Of a stretch of 64,000 nt of DNA, positions 16,252-24,195 are shown one piece after another (position 1 is the first letter of the stretch; every line of letters starts with the position of its first letter). Source of the stretch: UBA10364 sp049611965 (GTDB lineage Bacteria > Bacteroidota > Bacteroidia > Flavobacteriales > Schleiferiaceae); the NCBI GenBank assembly GCA_049611965.1, contig JBMZBC010000003.1, positions 44,635 through 108,634 of the forward strand. Direction: 5' to 3'. A program made the position numbers and the translations under genes. The notes beneath the pieces are model-generated. The model worked only from the letters and a program-made list of their open reading frames with translations, made no database searches and was not told where the DNA came from.

Positions 16252-16782
16252 ATGAACATATCAGTAATTCAAGGAAGCCCGCGTTCCGGGTCCAATTCTG
16301 CTAAGATTGCACAATTCCTATGCGACGCACTCAATGCCAAAGACGGCGTGAATGCTACGGTAATTTCCTTGCGCGAATTAGATTTCCCAAATTTTGATAC
16401 CGGTCGTGACATTCCTCAGATTCCCATGATGCGTGCAGCATTGACGGATGCTGACGGTGTGTTGTTTGTCTTCCCAGAATACAACGGCGGGATGCCCGGC
16501 GCTATGAAGAATGTCCTGGATTACTTTCGACCGGAATATGATCTAAAGCCAATGGCTGCCGTTACGGTGAGTTCCGGTCCTTTTGGCGGGCTAAACGCAT
16601 GGCACGCCTTCCACTCTTGGGCGCTTTACGTGGGCGGTATTTTGCTGCCGAACAACCTCAAGGTGAGTGGCGCTGGAAACCTCTTTGACGAGAGCGGCAA
16701 CCCTTCTGAAGAGCATTTCAATCTGAATTACCCAAAGTTTTTGGACCAATTCCAGTGGCTCGTCGCAAAAATTAAAAGCTAG
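16252..16782 (+). CDS. NADPH-dependent FMN reductase family protein
   Basis: A 176-residue flavodoxin-like protein. The N-terminal GSPRSGSNSAKIA is the FMN phosphate-binding loop, FPEYNGGMPGAMKNVLDY is the family signature near residue 80, and SSGPFGG follows. Members reduce FMN or quinones with NAD(P)H. The start at 16252 leaves an ordinary N-terminus; the longer frame adds seven residues without support. The stop is immediately followed by the start of the DEXH helicase gene. Confidence 0.87.
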   Translation: MNISVIQGSPRSGSNSAKIAQFLCDALNAKDGVNATVISLRELDFPNFDTGRDIPQIPMMRAALTDADGVLFVFPEYNGGMPGAMKNVLDYFRPEYDLKPMAAVTVSSGPFGGLNAWHAFHSWALYVGGILLPNNLKVSGAGNLFDESGNPSEEHFNLNYPKFLDQFQWLVAKIKS

Positions 16783-19230
16783 ATGTCCTCTGCGGGAGCG
16801 CTTCATAGATGCCGCAGCTGGTTTTCCGACCAAGGTTGGAAGCCTTTCCCGTTTCAATTGCAAGCATGGAGCACCTACCTCGACGGCGGATGTGGCCTAG
16901 TCAATGCCCCAACGGGTAGCGGCAAAACCTATTCGTTGCTGTTGCCGTCAATCGCCGAAGGTGTGGAGCGCATGAAAACGGACCCTAAGTCGTGCGATGG
17001 CGTTCAACTGATTTGGATCACGCCCATTCGTGCACTAGCGAAGGAGATCCACCAGAGCGCGGAGCGAGCCGTTCAGGCTTTGGGCGCAGAGTGGGAAGTA
17101 GGTGTGCGTACCGGAGACAGTACTCAAAAGGTCAAGCAGGCGCAAAAGAAGAAACTCCCCCAGATATTAATCACGACGCCAGAAAGCATCCATGTGATGC
17201 TGAGTAACAAAGGCTACGCGAAGCTCTTCAAAAACTTACGCGCCGTTGTTATTGACGAATGGCACGAGCTGATGGGCAGCAAAAGAGCGGTGCAGTGTGA
17301 ACTGTTCCTCTCCAAGTTAAGAGCGCTCCAGCCGGAGCTTCGGACGTGGGGCATTAGTGCCACCATCGGCAACATGGAGGAGAGCATGGAGATCCTTATG
17401 GGCGCCGAACCCAGCGTGGAGCCGCAGATCATTAAGGCCAATATTGAAAAGTCATTGGTCATTGAGCCCGTGTTGCCTGAGGAGGTGGAGACCTTGCCGT
17501 GGGCCGGGCATTTGGGTATCCGACTTTTGGACCAAGTAGTGCCGCTCATTCACGAGAACCAGAGTACCCTGATATTTACAAATACTCGTGCACAGGCAGA
17601 GATTTGGTTCCAGCAGATATTGGCTGCCGACCCCTCGTTGGCGGGGATCTTGGCCATGCACCACAGCGCCATTTCGAAAGAAGTACGCGCTTGGGTAGAA
17701 GAGGCATTATACGATGGCCGACTCAAGGCCGTAGTCTGTACCTCTTCTTTGGATTTAGGGGTCGATTTTAGGCCGGTAGACTGCGTCGTGCAAATAGGCT
17801 CGCCTAAGGGGGTCAGTAGGTTTGTGCAACGCGCGGGTCGATCGGGCCACCGGCCGGGGGCGACTTCGAAGATTCACTTTGTGCCGACGCACAGTTTAGA
17901 GCTGTTGGAATGCGCGGCACTTAGGAAGGCGGTCGATGAGAAGGCCAACGAGGACAGAATGCCCTATTTAAGGAGCTTGGACGTGTTGATCCAATACATG
18001 GTCACCCTCGCGGTGAGCGACGGCTTTAGAAGCGGAGAATTGCTCGCTGAGGTTCGTGGAACGACCAGTTTTGCTTCGGTGAGTGATGAGGAATGGAATT
18101 GGTGCTTGGACTTTATTGTTCGCGGCGGGGAGAGCCTCGAGAGTTACGACGACTTTCATAAAGTGGTTGTCGAGGAGGGCGTGTACAAAGTCATTTCGCG
18201 AAAGGTGAGCATGCGCCACAAGTTCAACATCGGTACTATTGTAAGCTCCACTATGGTCAAGGTGAAGCTTCAGAAAGGCAAATTCTTGGGCCAAGTTGAA
18301 GAGTACTTTATCTCCAAACTTATTCCCGGCGATGCTTTTTGGTTTGCGGGAAGGTGCTTGGAGCTCGTTCGGTTCAAAGGGGTGGAGGCCACCGTTAGGC
18401 TCTCTAAACAAAAGAAAGGACAGGTCCCCTCGTACATGGGCGGACGTATGCCGCTCAGTGCCGAGCTGGGTTATTTTTTGAGGGAGAAGCTGGAGGAATC
18501 GGCCACGCGAGATTCTTTTGAAGATCCAGAGCTTGCCCTTGTGCAGCCCATCATTTCTTTGCAGAAACAGCGCTCTACTGTGCCTACTAGGGACCAATTC
18601 CTGATTGAGTATCTCGAGGACAAAGAGGGCCACCACTTGTTCGTATACCCTTTTGAAGGGCGATTGGTGCACGAAGGATTGGCCTCGCTACTTTCCTACC
18701 GCCTCGGTCATTTCGGGAAGCAGACTTTTAGCATCGCCATGAACGATTACGGCTTCGAGCTCTACAGCGATCAGCCCATACCCATAGAAGACGGTCTGGA
18801 CAGCGATATATTCTCGTTAGAGCACTTGCGAGAAGATTTGGTGAGTAGCCTCAATGAGAGCGAGATGATGCAGCGCCGATTCCGAGATATCGCCCAAATT
18901 TCAGGCTTAGTGTTCACCGGATATCCGGGTAAAAACATTACCACCAAGCAGCTCATTAACAGCACCAAGCTGATGTATGAGGTCTTCCGCGATTACGATC
19001 CGGACAACCTCCTTCTGCGCCAAGCCTATGAAGAGGTACACGAATTCCAGTTGGAGGAGGCGCGCATGCGCGCTGCCCTAGAGCGCATCGCCAACCAGGA
19101 GACTGTTTTCAACCATATCGACAAGCCCACCCCTTTGGCATTTCCAATCCTTGTCGACCGACTGCGCGAGACCATGGGCAACGAGAGCCTTGCAGAGCGC
19201 ATCAAGCGCATGCAACTCGACTTCGGGTAA
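16783..19230 (+). CDS. Ligase-associated DNA damage response DEXH box helicase
   Basis: An 815-residue superfamily 2 helicase of the Lhr-like group. Walker A APTGSGKT is at 42-49, motif II is D158-E-W-H161, motif III follows as SATIG, and motif VI is QRAGRSGHRPG near 350. A long C-terminal region (about 450-815) carries the winged-helix and Lhr-associated domains. In Bacteroidota and Proteobacteria this subfamily is usually encoded beside an ATP-dependent DNA ligase, a ligase-associated exonuclease and a phosphoesterase. None of these is next to it here, so the module is split. It starts directly at the FMN reductase stop. Confidence 0.87.
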   Translation: MSSAGALHRCRSWFSDQGWKPFPFQLQAWSTYLDGGCGLVNAPTGSGKTYSLLLPSIAEGVERMKTDPKSCDGVQLIWITPIRALAKEIHQSAERAVQALGAEWEVGVRTGDSTQKVKQAQKKKLPQILITTPESIHVMLSNKGYAKLFKNLRAVVIDEWHELMGSKRAVQCELFLSKLRALQPELRTWGISATIGNMEESMEILMGAEPSVEPQIIKANIEKSLVIEPVLPEEVETLPWAGHLGIRLLDQVVPLIHENQSTLIFTNTRAQAEIWFQQILAADPSLAGILAMHHSAISKEVRAWVEEALYDGRLKAVVCTSSLDLGVDFRPVDCVVQIGSPKGVSRFVQRAGRSGHRPGATSKIHFVPTHSLELLECAALRKAVDEKANEDRMPYLRSLDVLIQYMVTLAVSDGFRSGELLAEVRGTTSFASVSDEEWNWCLDFIVRGGESLESYDDFHKVVVEEGVYKVISRKVSMRHKFNIGTIVSSTMVKVKLQKGKFLGQVEEYFISKLIPGDAFWFAGRCLELVRFKGVEATVRLSKQKKGQVPSYMGGRMPLSAELGYFLREKLEESATRDSFEDPELALVQPIISLQKQRSTVPTRDQFLIEYLEDKEGHHLFVYPFEGRLVHEGLASLLSYRLGHFGKQTFSIAMNDYGFELYSDQPIPIEDGLDSDIFSLEHLREDLVSSLNESEMMQRRFRDIAQISGLVFTGYPGKNITTKQLINSTKLMYEVFRDYDPDNLLLRQAYEEVHEFQLEEARMRAALERIANQETVFNHIDKPTPLAFPILVDRLRETMGNESLAERIKRMQLDFG

Positions 19231-19254
19231 AGAGGCCCAAAAAATTTTGGGCAT

Positions 19255-19283
19255 AAAAAACCCCCGCGCCTCCGGCGCGGGGG
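19255..19283 (-). terminator. Strong rho-independent terminator
   Basis: Perfect stem CCCCCGCGCC / GGCGCGGGGG (19261-19270 with 19274-19283), loop TCC. On the minus strand it is followed by TTTTTT (19255-19260). It ends the DUF2723 gene and may also block convergent helicase transcription. Confidence 0.92.
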
Positions 19284-19306
19284 TAGTCATTAAATTTTCT
19301 TAGCTC

Positions 19307-22300
19307 TTACTGAAAGCTCTGCGCGATGGCAGCATAGCGCTGGTAGAAGTTTTGCTGATTCTCCTGATCGTGCATCTGTATGTTGCGGAAAAGCATCTGG
19401 TAGAATTGAAGATCAGTGCTCCATTCGTTTCTCATACGCTTGCGATCGTTTCGGTCCAAACCTTCGTAGTAGGTTAGCTCGCTATCGAGGAAGTCTGCAA
19501 ATTCGTTGGTCAACTGACGTGCTTTTTCCGTTGCTCCAGCGCGGTAGTACGAATCAATAATTCCGAAGAGGAAGTAGTTGTATCCAAACTTCTCTGCTGG
19601 CATTTTCTCCATAGCGAAGTCCAGTACTTCAACCGCTTTAGCGTTTTGACCTTCCTTCGTTAATTCGTTCGCTAGGCGGCCGAAAATAGTACGGAGGTTA
19701 TAGCTTAGACGACGGTTGGTTTCGTCGAGATATACACCTGGAAGCTCCATGTTTCCGTAGGCAAACTTGTTCATCAAGTTGTCGTACATGATATCCGTAT
19801 CCACTTTACCGTAGTCGATGCCTTGAGTGTTGTTCGGCGTGTATACCGGCACAAAGCGGTAGGCCATACCCTCTAGTCGGAAGTAATCGTTGAGCCAGAA
19901 GTAGGCTTTAGGGTTGTTTCCGACAGTGATTGAGAAGTAAATAGGACGTTCCCAGTTGTTGTTTGCAATGAGGTCAATGACCATCAAATCACGCTTGGTG
20001 ATTACGTTTGCTTTCCAGTTCCAGTCGATGTAATCCACTACGCTTGCGCTGTCTTTAACGTTGACGACACCGTTGGCAAACACAGCCTCCTTGTCGATGT
20101 TGATACGTAACTTCTTTTGTGGGTACAACGGCAGTTCTTTGTTGCCAGAAGTTTTGAATTTTACCTGAGCATCGTCGCGCTTGGTGAACTGAACAAAGTC
20201 TTTCACGTCCCAACGCCCCTTCACGCCAAGGTCTCGGTAGTAAAGCACATCACGCGTTCCTTGAACGTATTGGTTCCATTCAAAGCTGAACGGTACAGCC
20301 TCGCCATCGTATGCGGCACGGCGCTGCTGATCGATGTACCAATCGGTATTCAAAAGGCTCAAGTTGACAATACGAACATCCGTTCTGTAGCCTTCAACTT
20401 CCTGTACATACCACAGCGGGAATGTATCATTATCACCATTGGTAAAGAGAATCGCATTTGGCTCACAGCTGTCCAGATATGCCTTGGCAATATCGCGAGC
20501 AGTATATCTGTTGCTACGGTTGTGGTCGTCCCAGTTTTCTGCTGCCATACGAACAGGAACAGCAAGCATGGTTACGCCGACAACGAGGTACGAGGCTACC
20601 ATTGGGCTCATCTTTGTGCGTAGGGTATCCCACAAACCTAGGGCGCCTATACCAATCCAGATGGCGTAGGCATAGAAGGAACCAACGAAGGCATAATCAC
20701 GTTCGCGAGGCTCGTACGGCTTGTGGTTAGTGTAGACTACAATAGCTAAACCTGTGAGTAGGAAGAAGAGTGTTACAGCCCAAGCATCCTTGTTGTTTTT
20801 CTTGTATTGGTAGTACAGACCGAAGATTCCTAGCAGGAACGGCAGCATGAAATAGGTGTTGCGCGCTGGGTTGTTTTTCCAAGACTCTGGCAAGTTGTCT
20901 TGCCCACCTAATCGGATGCTATCGATAAACGGTATACCGGTAATCCAGTTTCCTTTGGTTAATTCTCCTCTGTGTTGTGCATCGTTTTGTCGACCCGAGA
21001 AGTTCCACATGAAGTAGCGGAAATACATAGTACCTACTTGGTACTGGAAGAAGAATTTCACGTGTTGTGCAAACGAGATCGGCGCATCTGGGTTTTTAAT
21101 GCCCATGATGTTGATGTAGTTCTGCTTGTACTGCGGGTCGTCGTTCCAGATTCTAGGGAAGAAGCCCATGTACTTAGGGTCGTAATTCGGCTTGCTGGCC
21201 TTCTTGTCGTCGGTCATCAAGTATTTGGCATCAATCTTCAAATTGCCGCCGTTTTCCGAAACATACGCTTCGGCCTCGCTGCGAAGTTTGAATGCAGTCA
21301 CCTGCTTAGGACCTTTCATCACGGCAAATCCTTTCTGGTAGACCGGCTTGCCGTCGTCAAACGGCTCCGTGCGGTCGTAAGGCGCATTAAACGACTTACC
21401 GTAGAGAATAGGCCAATCACCGTATTGCTCACGGTTGTAGTAGGCCAATAGCGACATCGCGTCTTCCGGGTTGTTCTCGTCAATAGGCGTGTTCGCATTT
21501 GAACGAATGGCTAAGATGATGAACGTTGAATACCCCATTACGATGAGCATCACAGCTAACACCGCTTGCTGTGCCAAAGGCTTCTCTTTGCGAGCTGTCC
21601 AAAGCACTCCGAAGACAACAGCACCCACCAAGATGAGCGTAGCAGCTACTGTTCCTGAGTGGAACGGCAGGCCAAAATTGTTGACGAAGGTGATCTCTAG
21701 AGTACTAAATAGTTTTAGCACGATCGGGATAATAAAGGCAAACACAAGACCCAAAACAGCGATACTTACACCATTAGCGACAATGAAGCCGTTGCGAGTT
21801 GGGTTCGGGTATTTTTTGAAGTAGTAGATCATGCCAATGGCAGGAATGGTCAAGAACACAAGGATGTGAACACCTACTGAAAGACCCACCAAATAAGCAA
21901 TAAGCAGCAACCACTTGTTGGCATTAGGATCTGTATCAACCGCTTGCTCCCATTTCAGCACGGCCCAGAAGGCTACTGCGGTAAAGAATGAGCTCATGGC
22001 ATATACCTCGCCTTCTACAGCGGAGAACCAGAAGCTGTCTGAGAACGTGTACGCCAAAGCGCCTACAGCACCTGCACCAAGTACAGCAACGATGCCTGCG
22101 TTGTCGAGGTTTTCTCTTCCACCCAAGAGTTTCGCTGAAAGTGCAGTGATGGTCCAAAAGAGGAACAAGATGCTGAATGAGCTTGAAAGCGCACTCAAAG
22201 CATTTACCATCAAGGCTTGGTTCTCTGGGGAACCGGCGAATTGGCCAAAGAGGTTACCCATCAACTGGAAGAAAGGCGCCCCTGGAGGGTGGCCCACCTG

Positions 22301-22435
22301 AAGCTTCACGGATGTTGCGATGTATTCCCCACAATCCCAGAAGCTGGTTGTAGGCTCGATAGTCATGAAATAAGTAATCGTTGCGATGGCAAATACCGCC
22401 CACCCAGCGATTGTATTGAGCTTATTGTAATTCAC
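19307..22435 (-). CDS. DUF2723 family membrane protein (protein O-mannosyltransferase-like)
   Basis: A 1042-residue protein. The first 50 residues hold the family signature: a first membrane helix then TTSFWDCGEYIATSVKLQVGH, with the acidic residues expected at the catalytic loop of GT-C glycosyltransferases. About ten to twelve membrane helices follow up to residue 620. A soluble periplasmic domain fills the C-terminal 400 residues; it includes NGDNDTFPLWY and a helical TPR-like end. By relation to the PMT/TMEM260 group it probably transfers sugar from a lipid-linked donor to exported proteins, consistent with O-glycosylation known in Bacteroidota. Acceptor and donor are not inferable here. 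It is a single-gene transcript. Confidence 0.88.
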   Translation of the reverse strand: MNYNKLNTIAGWAVFAIATITYFMTIEPTTSFWDCGEYIATSVKLQVGHPPGAPFFQLMGNLFGQFAGSPENQALMVNALSALSSSFSILFLFWTITALSAKLLGGRENLDNAGIVAVLGAGAVGALAYTFSDSFWFSAVEGEVYAMSSFFTAVAFWAVLKWEQAVDTDPNANKWLLLIAYLVGLSVGVHILVFLTIPAIGMIYYFKKYPNPTRNGFIVANGVSIAVLGLVFAFIIPIVLKLFSTLEITFVNNFGLPFHSGTVAATLILVGAVVFGVLWTARKEKPLAQQAVLAVMLIVMGYSTFIILAIRSNANTPIDENNPEDAMSLLAYYNREQYGDWPILYGKSFNAPYDRTEPFDDGKPVYQKGFAVMKGPKQVTAFKLRSEAEAYVSENGGNLKIDAKYLMTDDKKASKPNYDPKYMGFFPRIWNDDPQYKQNYINIMGIKNPDAPISFAQHVKFFFQYQVGTMYFRYFMWNFSGRQNDAQHRGELTKGNWITGIPFIDSIRLGGQDNLPESWKNNPARNTYFMLPFLLGIFGLYYQYKKNNKDAWAVTLFFLLTGLAIVVYTNHKPYEPRERDYAFVGSFYAYAIWIGIGALGLWDTLRTKMSPMVASYLVVGVTMLAVPVRMAAENWDDHNRSNRYTARDIAKAYLDSCEPNAILFTNGDNDTFPLWYVQEVEGYRTDVRIVNLSLLNTDWYIDQQRRAAYDGEAVPFSFEWNQYVQGTRDVLYYRDLGVKGRWDVKDFVQFTKRDDAQVKFKTSGNKELPLYPQKKLRINIDKEAVFANGVVNVKDSASVVDYIDWNWKANVITKRDLMVIDLIANNNWERPIYFSITVGNNPKAYFWLNDYFRLEGMAYRFVPVYTPNNTQGIDYGKVDTDIMYDNLMNKFAYGNMELPGVYLDETNRRLSYNLRTIFGRLANELTKEGQNAKAVEVLDFAMEKMPAEKFGYNYFLFGIIDSYYRAGATEKARQLTNEFADFLDSELTYYEGLDRNDRKRMRNEWSTDLQFYQMLFRNIQMHDQENQQNFYQRYAAIAQSFQ

Positions 22436-22579
22436 GTATTCTGCTTGTTTAGCGGGATAATGGGCATCCCGTATTCAGTAATTGGCTCGAAAATAAGAAA
22501 AACACAGCCCCGCAGCCTTGAAATGAATGTTAAACCACAAAATTTTCCTTGGTTGTTTTTCGCATTTTGCCATTTGGAC

Positions 22580-22587
22580 TATATTTG
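22580..22587 (+). promoter_or_regulatory. Candidate -7 promoter element for tRNA-Gln
   Basis: TATATTTG matches TAnnTTTG exactly, 20 bases before the tRNA 5' end. A TTG at 22553-22555 lies slightly far (24 bases) for the usual -33 spacing. The short leader contains CCCCAAAGGGG. Confidence 0.5.
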
Positions 22588-22607
22588 CCGTCCCCAAAGG
22601 GGAAGAT

Positions 22608-22678
22608 TGCCCGATAGTGTAATGGCAACACACCGGTTTTTGGTACCGTTATTCTAGGTTCGAGTCCTAGTCGGGTAA
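22608..22678 (+). tRNA. tRNA-Gln (anticodon TTG)
   Basis: A 71-base cloverleaf. Acceptor TGCCCGA/TCGGGTA with a U1-A72 pair and one G-U, D arm GTGT-AATGGCA-ACAC, anticodon loop TTTTGGT with anticodon TTG, and T arm CTAGG-TTCGAGT-CCTAG. The weak U1-A72 pair is a known feature of tRNA-Gln. CCA is not encoded. Confidence 0.95.
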
Positions 22679-22683
22679 CGATT

Positions 22684-22717
22684 AAAGCCCTTCACGAGAG
22701 TGAGGGGCTTTTTTTAT
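22684..22717 (+). terminator. Rho-independent terminator of tRNA-Gln
   Basis: Stem AAGCCCtTCAC / GTGAgGGGCTT (22685-22695 with 22700-22710), loop GAGA, then a run of T. Confidence 0.88.
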
Positions 22718-22767
22718 ACCCTATGTTGAGCTTACTCGGTGAAGCCAAGATTCGCAATCATTGGTGT

Positions 22768-23940
22768 TTACAGCACGAAACCTAGTGCGAGTGACCCAAC
22801 AACAACTTCTTCCTCAAAGGTTCCAGGTTTAAAGAAAGCTTGTGCATCAAGACGCCCCGTGAGTTTGAGCTTTTTGAAGCCGGCTTGGGCTTGAAGTCCA
22901 TAGCGTACTAAGTGAGTATTGTATCCGCTTATCGTTCTGTTGATCACACGGTCTCCATCAGAATCGGCACCATGCACAATGCTTCGGCTGCTTGTTCGTA
23001 GCCCGGCAAAACCTCCAACGCCCAATGATAGGCCCTGGTCTACCGTGTTGCCTTTCGAGAAGTCAAGGTGCAACATCAAAGGAAGTTCTATGTAGAATTG
23101 GTCCCAACGGTTTCTTCGAACCCCACTGATATTTTCGATAGGGACAATTTCAGAGGTTGAGGCCGAAGATGGATCTACAACTGATTTCACAATGGTCCTG
23201 TCGTTATTAAAGCTCCATCCTAAAGATTCAAAGCCAATTCCCGACTGAATAACCAAAGGACTTTTAGGCCCAAATATGCGGCGCTTCACACCAAGGAACG
23301 AACGTCCTGTCAAGCTTTGAAGAGGAGATAAGTATGCGTTGCTCGCAGCGTCATTCCCGTCCATGGTTCTGAACGAATTCGCACCTATGTGAAACTCGAA
23401 AGAATCGAATTTCACTTTTCCTGAATTGTCCTCTTCTTCCTCTTCTTCGTTGTCAAAGTCAAGTTTTAACTCGATATCACTCTCAACTCGATCGGCGATA
23501 CTTTCGTCAAGTTCTTCAGCGCGTTCTTCCCATTTTTTTGAGAATTCTTCGCCCCAAGCGTCCATTCTATCGCCGAATTCGTTGCTCCACGCCTCCATGC
23601 TTTCGCCGAAGCGCTCCATTTTAGCCTCGAACTCTGCTTCCAACGCTTCAACGCGCGCCTCACCTTCCTTTTCGGTAAGAGTGCCCGCCTCTACCAAGGC
23701 CTCCACTTCTGCGATGCGGGCGGCTAGTTTAGTAGCTTCTTGGGTACTGACAGCAATGATTTCGCTCAAAGCAGATATAAGACCGCTATCCGGGTCAATC
23801 CCTTCGATTTCAACCTGTACTTCATTGGTGTCGGATTCCATCAAATGCGCATCCATTGGGTGATAGGTTGAAGCGGACGCAAAAAGTCCGAATACAAAGA
23901 ATAAAACGCTGAAGGCTTTCGAAGCTAATGTTTGTTTCAT
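22768..23940 (-). CDS. Exported protein with 11-residue helical repeats and an outer-membrane barrel-like C-terminus
   Basis: A 390-residue protein with a signal peptide (about 1-24). Residues 60-155 are charged helix. Within it are three successive 11-residue repeats at 111-121, 122-132 and 133-143, each starting with F and containing an E/D-A-W or K-K-W motif. A very acidic stretch (about 158-171) follows. The last 210 residues alternate aromatic and glycine-rich strands (FHIGANSF, FLGVKRRIFG, FYIELPLMLHLDF, LSLGVGGFAGLR, GSLALGFVL) like the porin-family barrels of Bacteroidota. It is probably an outer-membrane protein with a periplasmic helical arm. I know no named family for this combination. 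It stands alone between tRNA-Gln and rnr. Confidence 0.7.
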   Translation of the reverse strand: MKQTLASKAFSVLFFVFGLFASASTYHPMDAHLMESDTNEVQVEIEGIDPDSGLISALSEIIAVSTQEATKLAARIAEVEALVEAGTLTEKEGEARVEALEAEFEAKMERFGESMEAWSNEFGDRMDAWGEEFSKKWEERAEELDESIADRVESDIELKLDFDNEEEEEEDNSGKVKFDSFEFHIGANSFRTMDGNDAASNAYLSPLQSLTGRSFLGVKRRIFGPKSPLVIQSGIGFESLGWSFNNDRTIVKSVVDPSSASTSEIVPIENISGVRRNRWDQFYIELPLMLHLDFSKGNTVDQGLSLGVGGFAGLRTSSRSIVHGADSDGDRVINRTISGYNTHLVRYGLQAQAGFKKLKLTGRLDAQAFFKPGTFEEEVVVGSLALGFVL

Positions 23941-24195
23941 TTGGCGAATCTTTTGATGAGACTGAAAAGGTATTCAAAAAAAATCCTCATTACGGCCAAC
24001 TCAAAAATTTAACTAGGTTAGGATACGAAGCGAATGGCTTTTTTGAGTTGTAACCGCATGAGGAAATTAGGGATACTTAGTTGTTACAACACAATAACAA
24101 TACCAAGATGTGTTTTTACCCGGTCAAATTGCGAATAAGAATTAACCTTGGGGGAACAAGGGGTGAAGGAAAGGCCGTATTTTTACCTCTAGATT

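Noticed and set aside
23426..23863. Ser-rich ORF on the plus strand
   Set aside because: It is the shadow of the Glu-rich coiled coil of the minus-strand barrel protein (GAG/GAA read in antisense as Ser codons).
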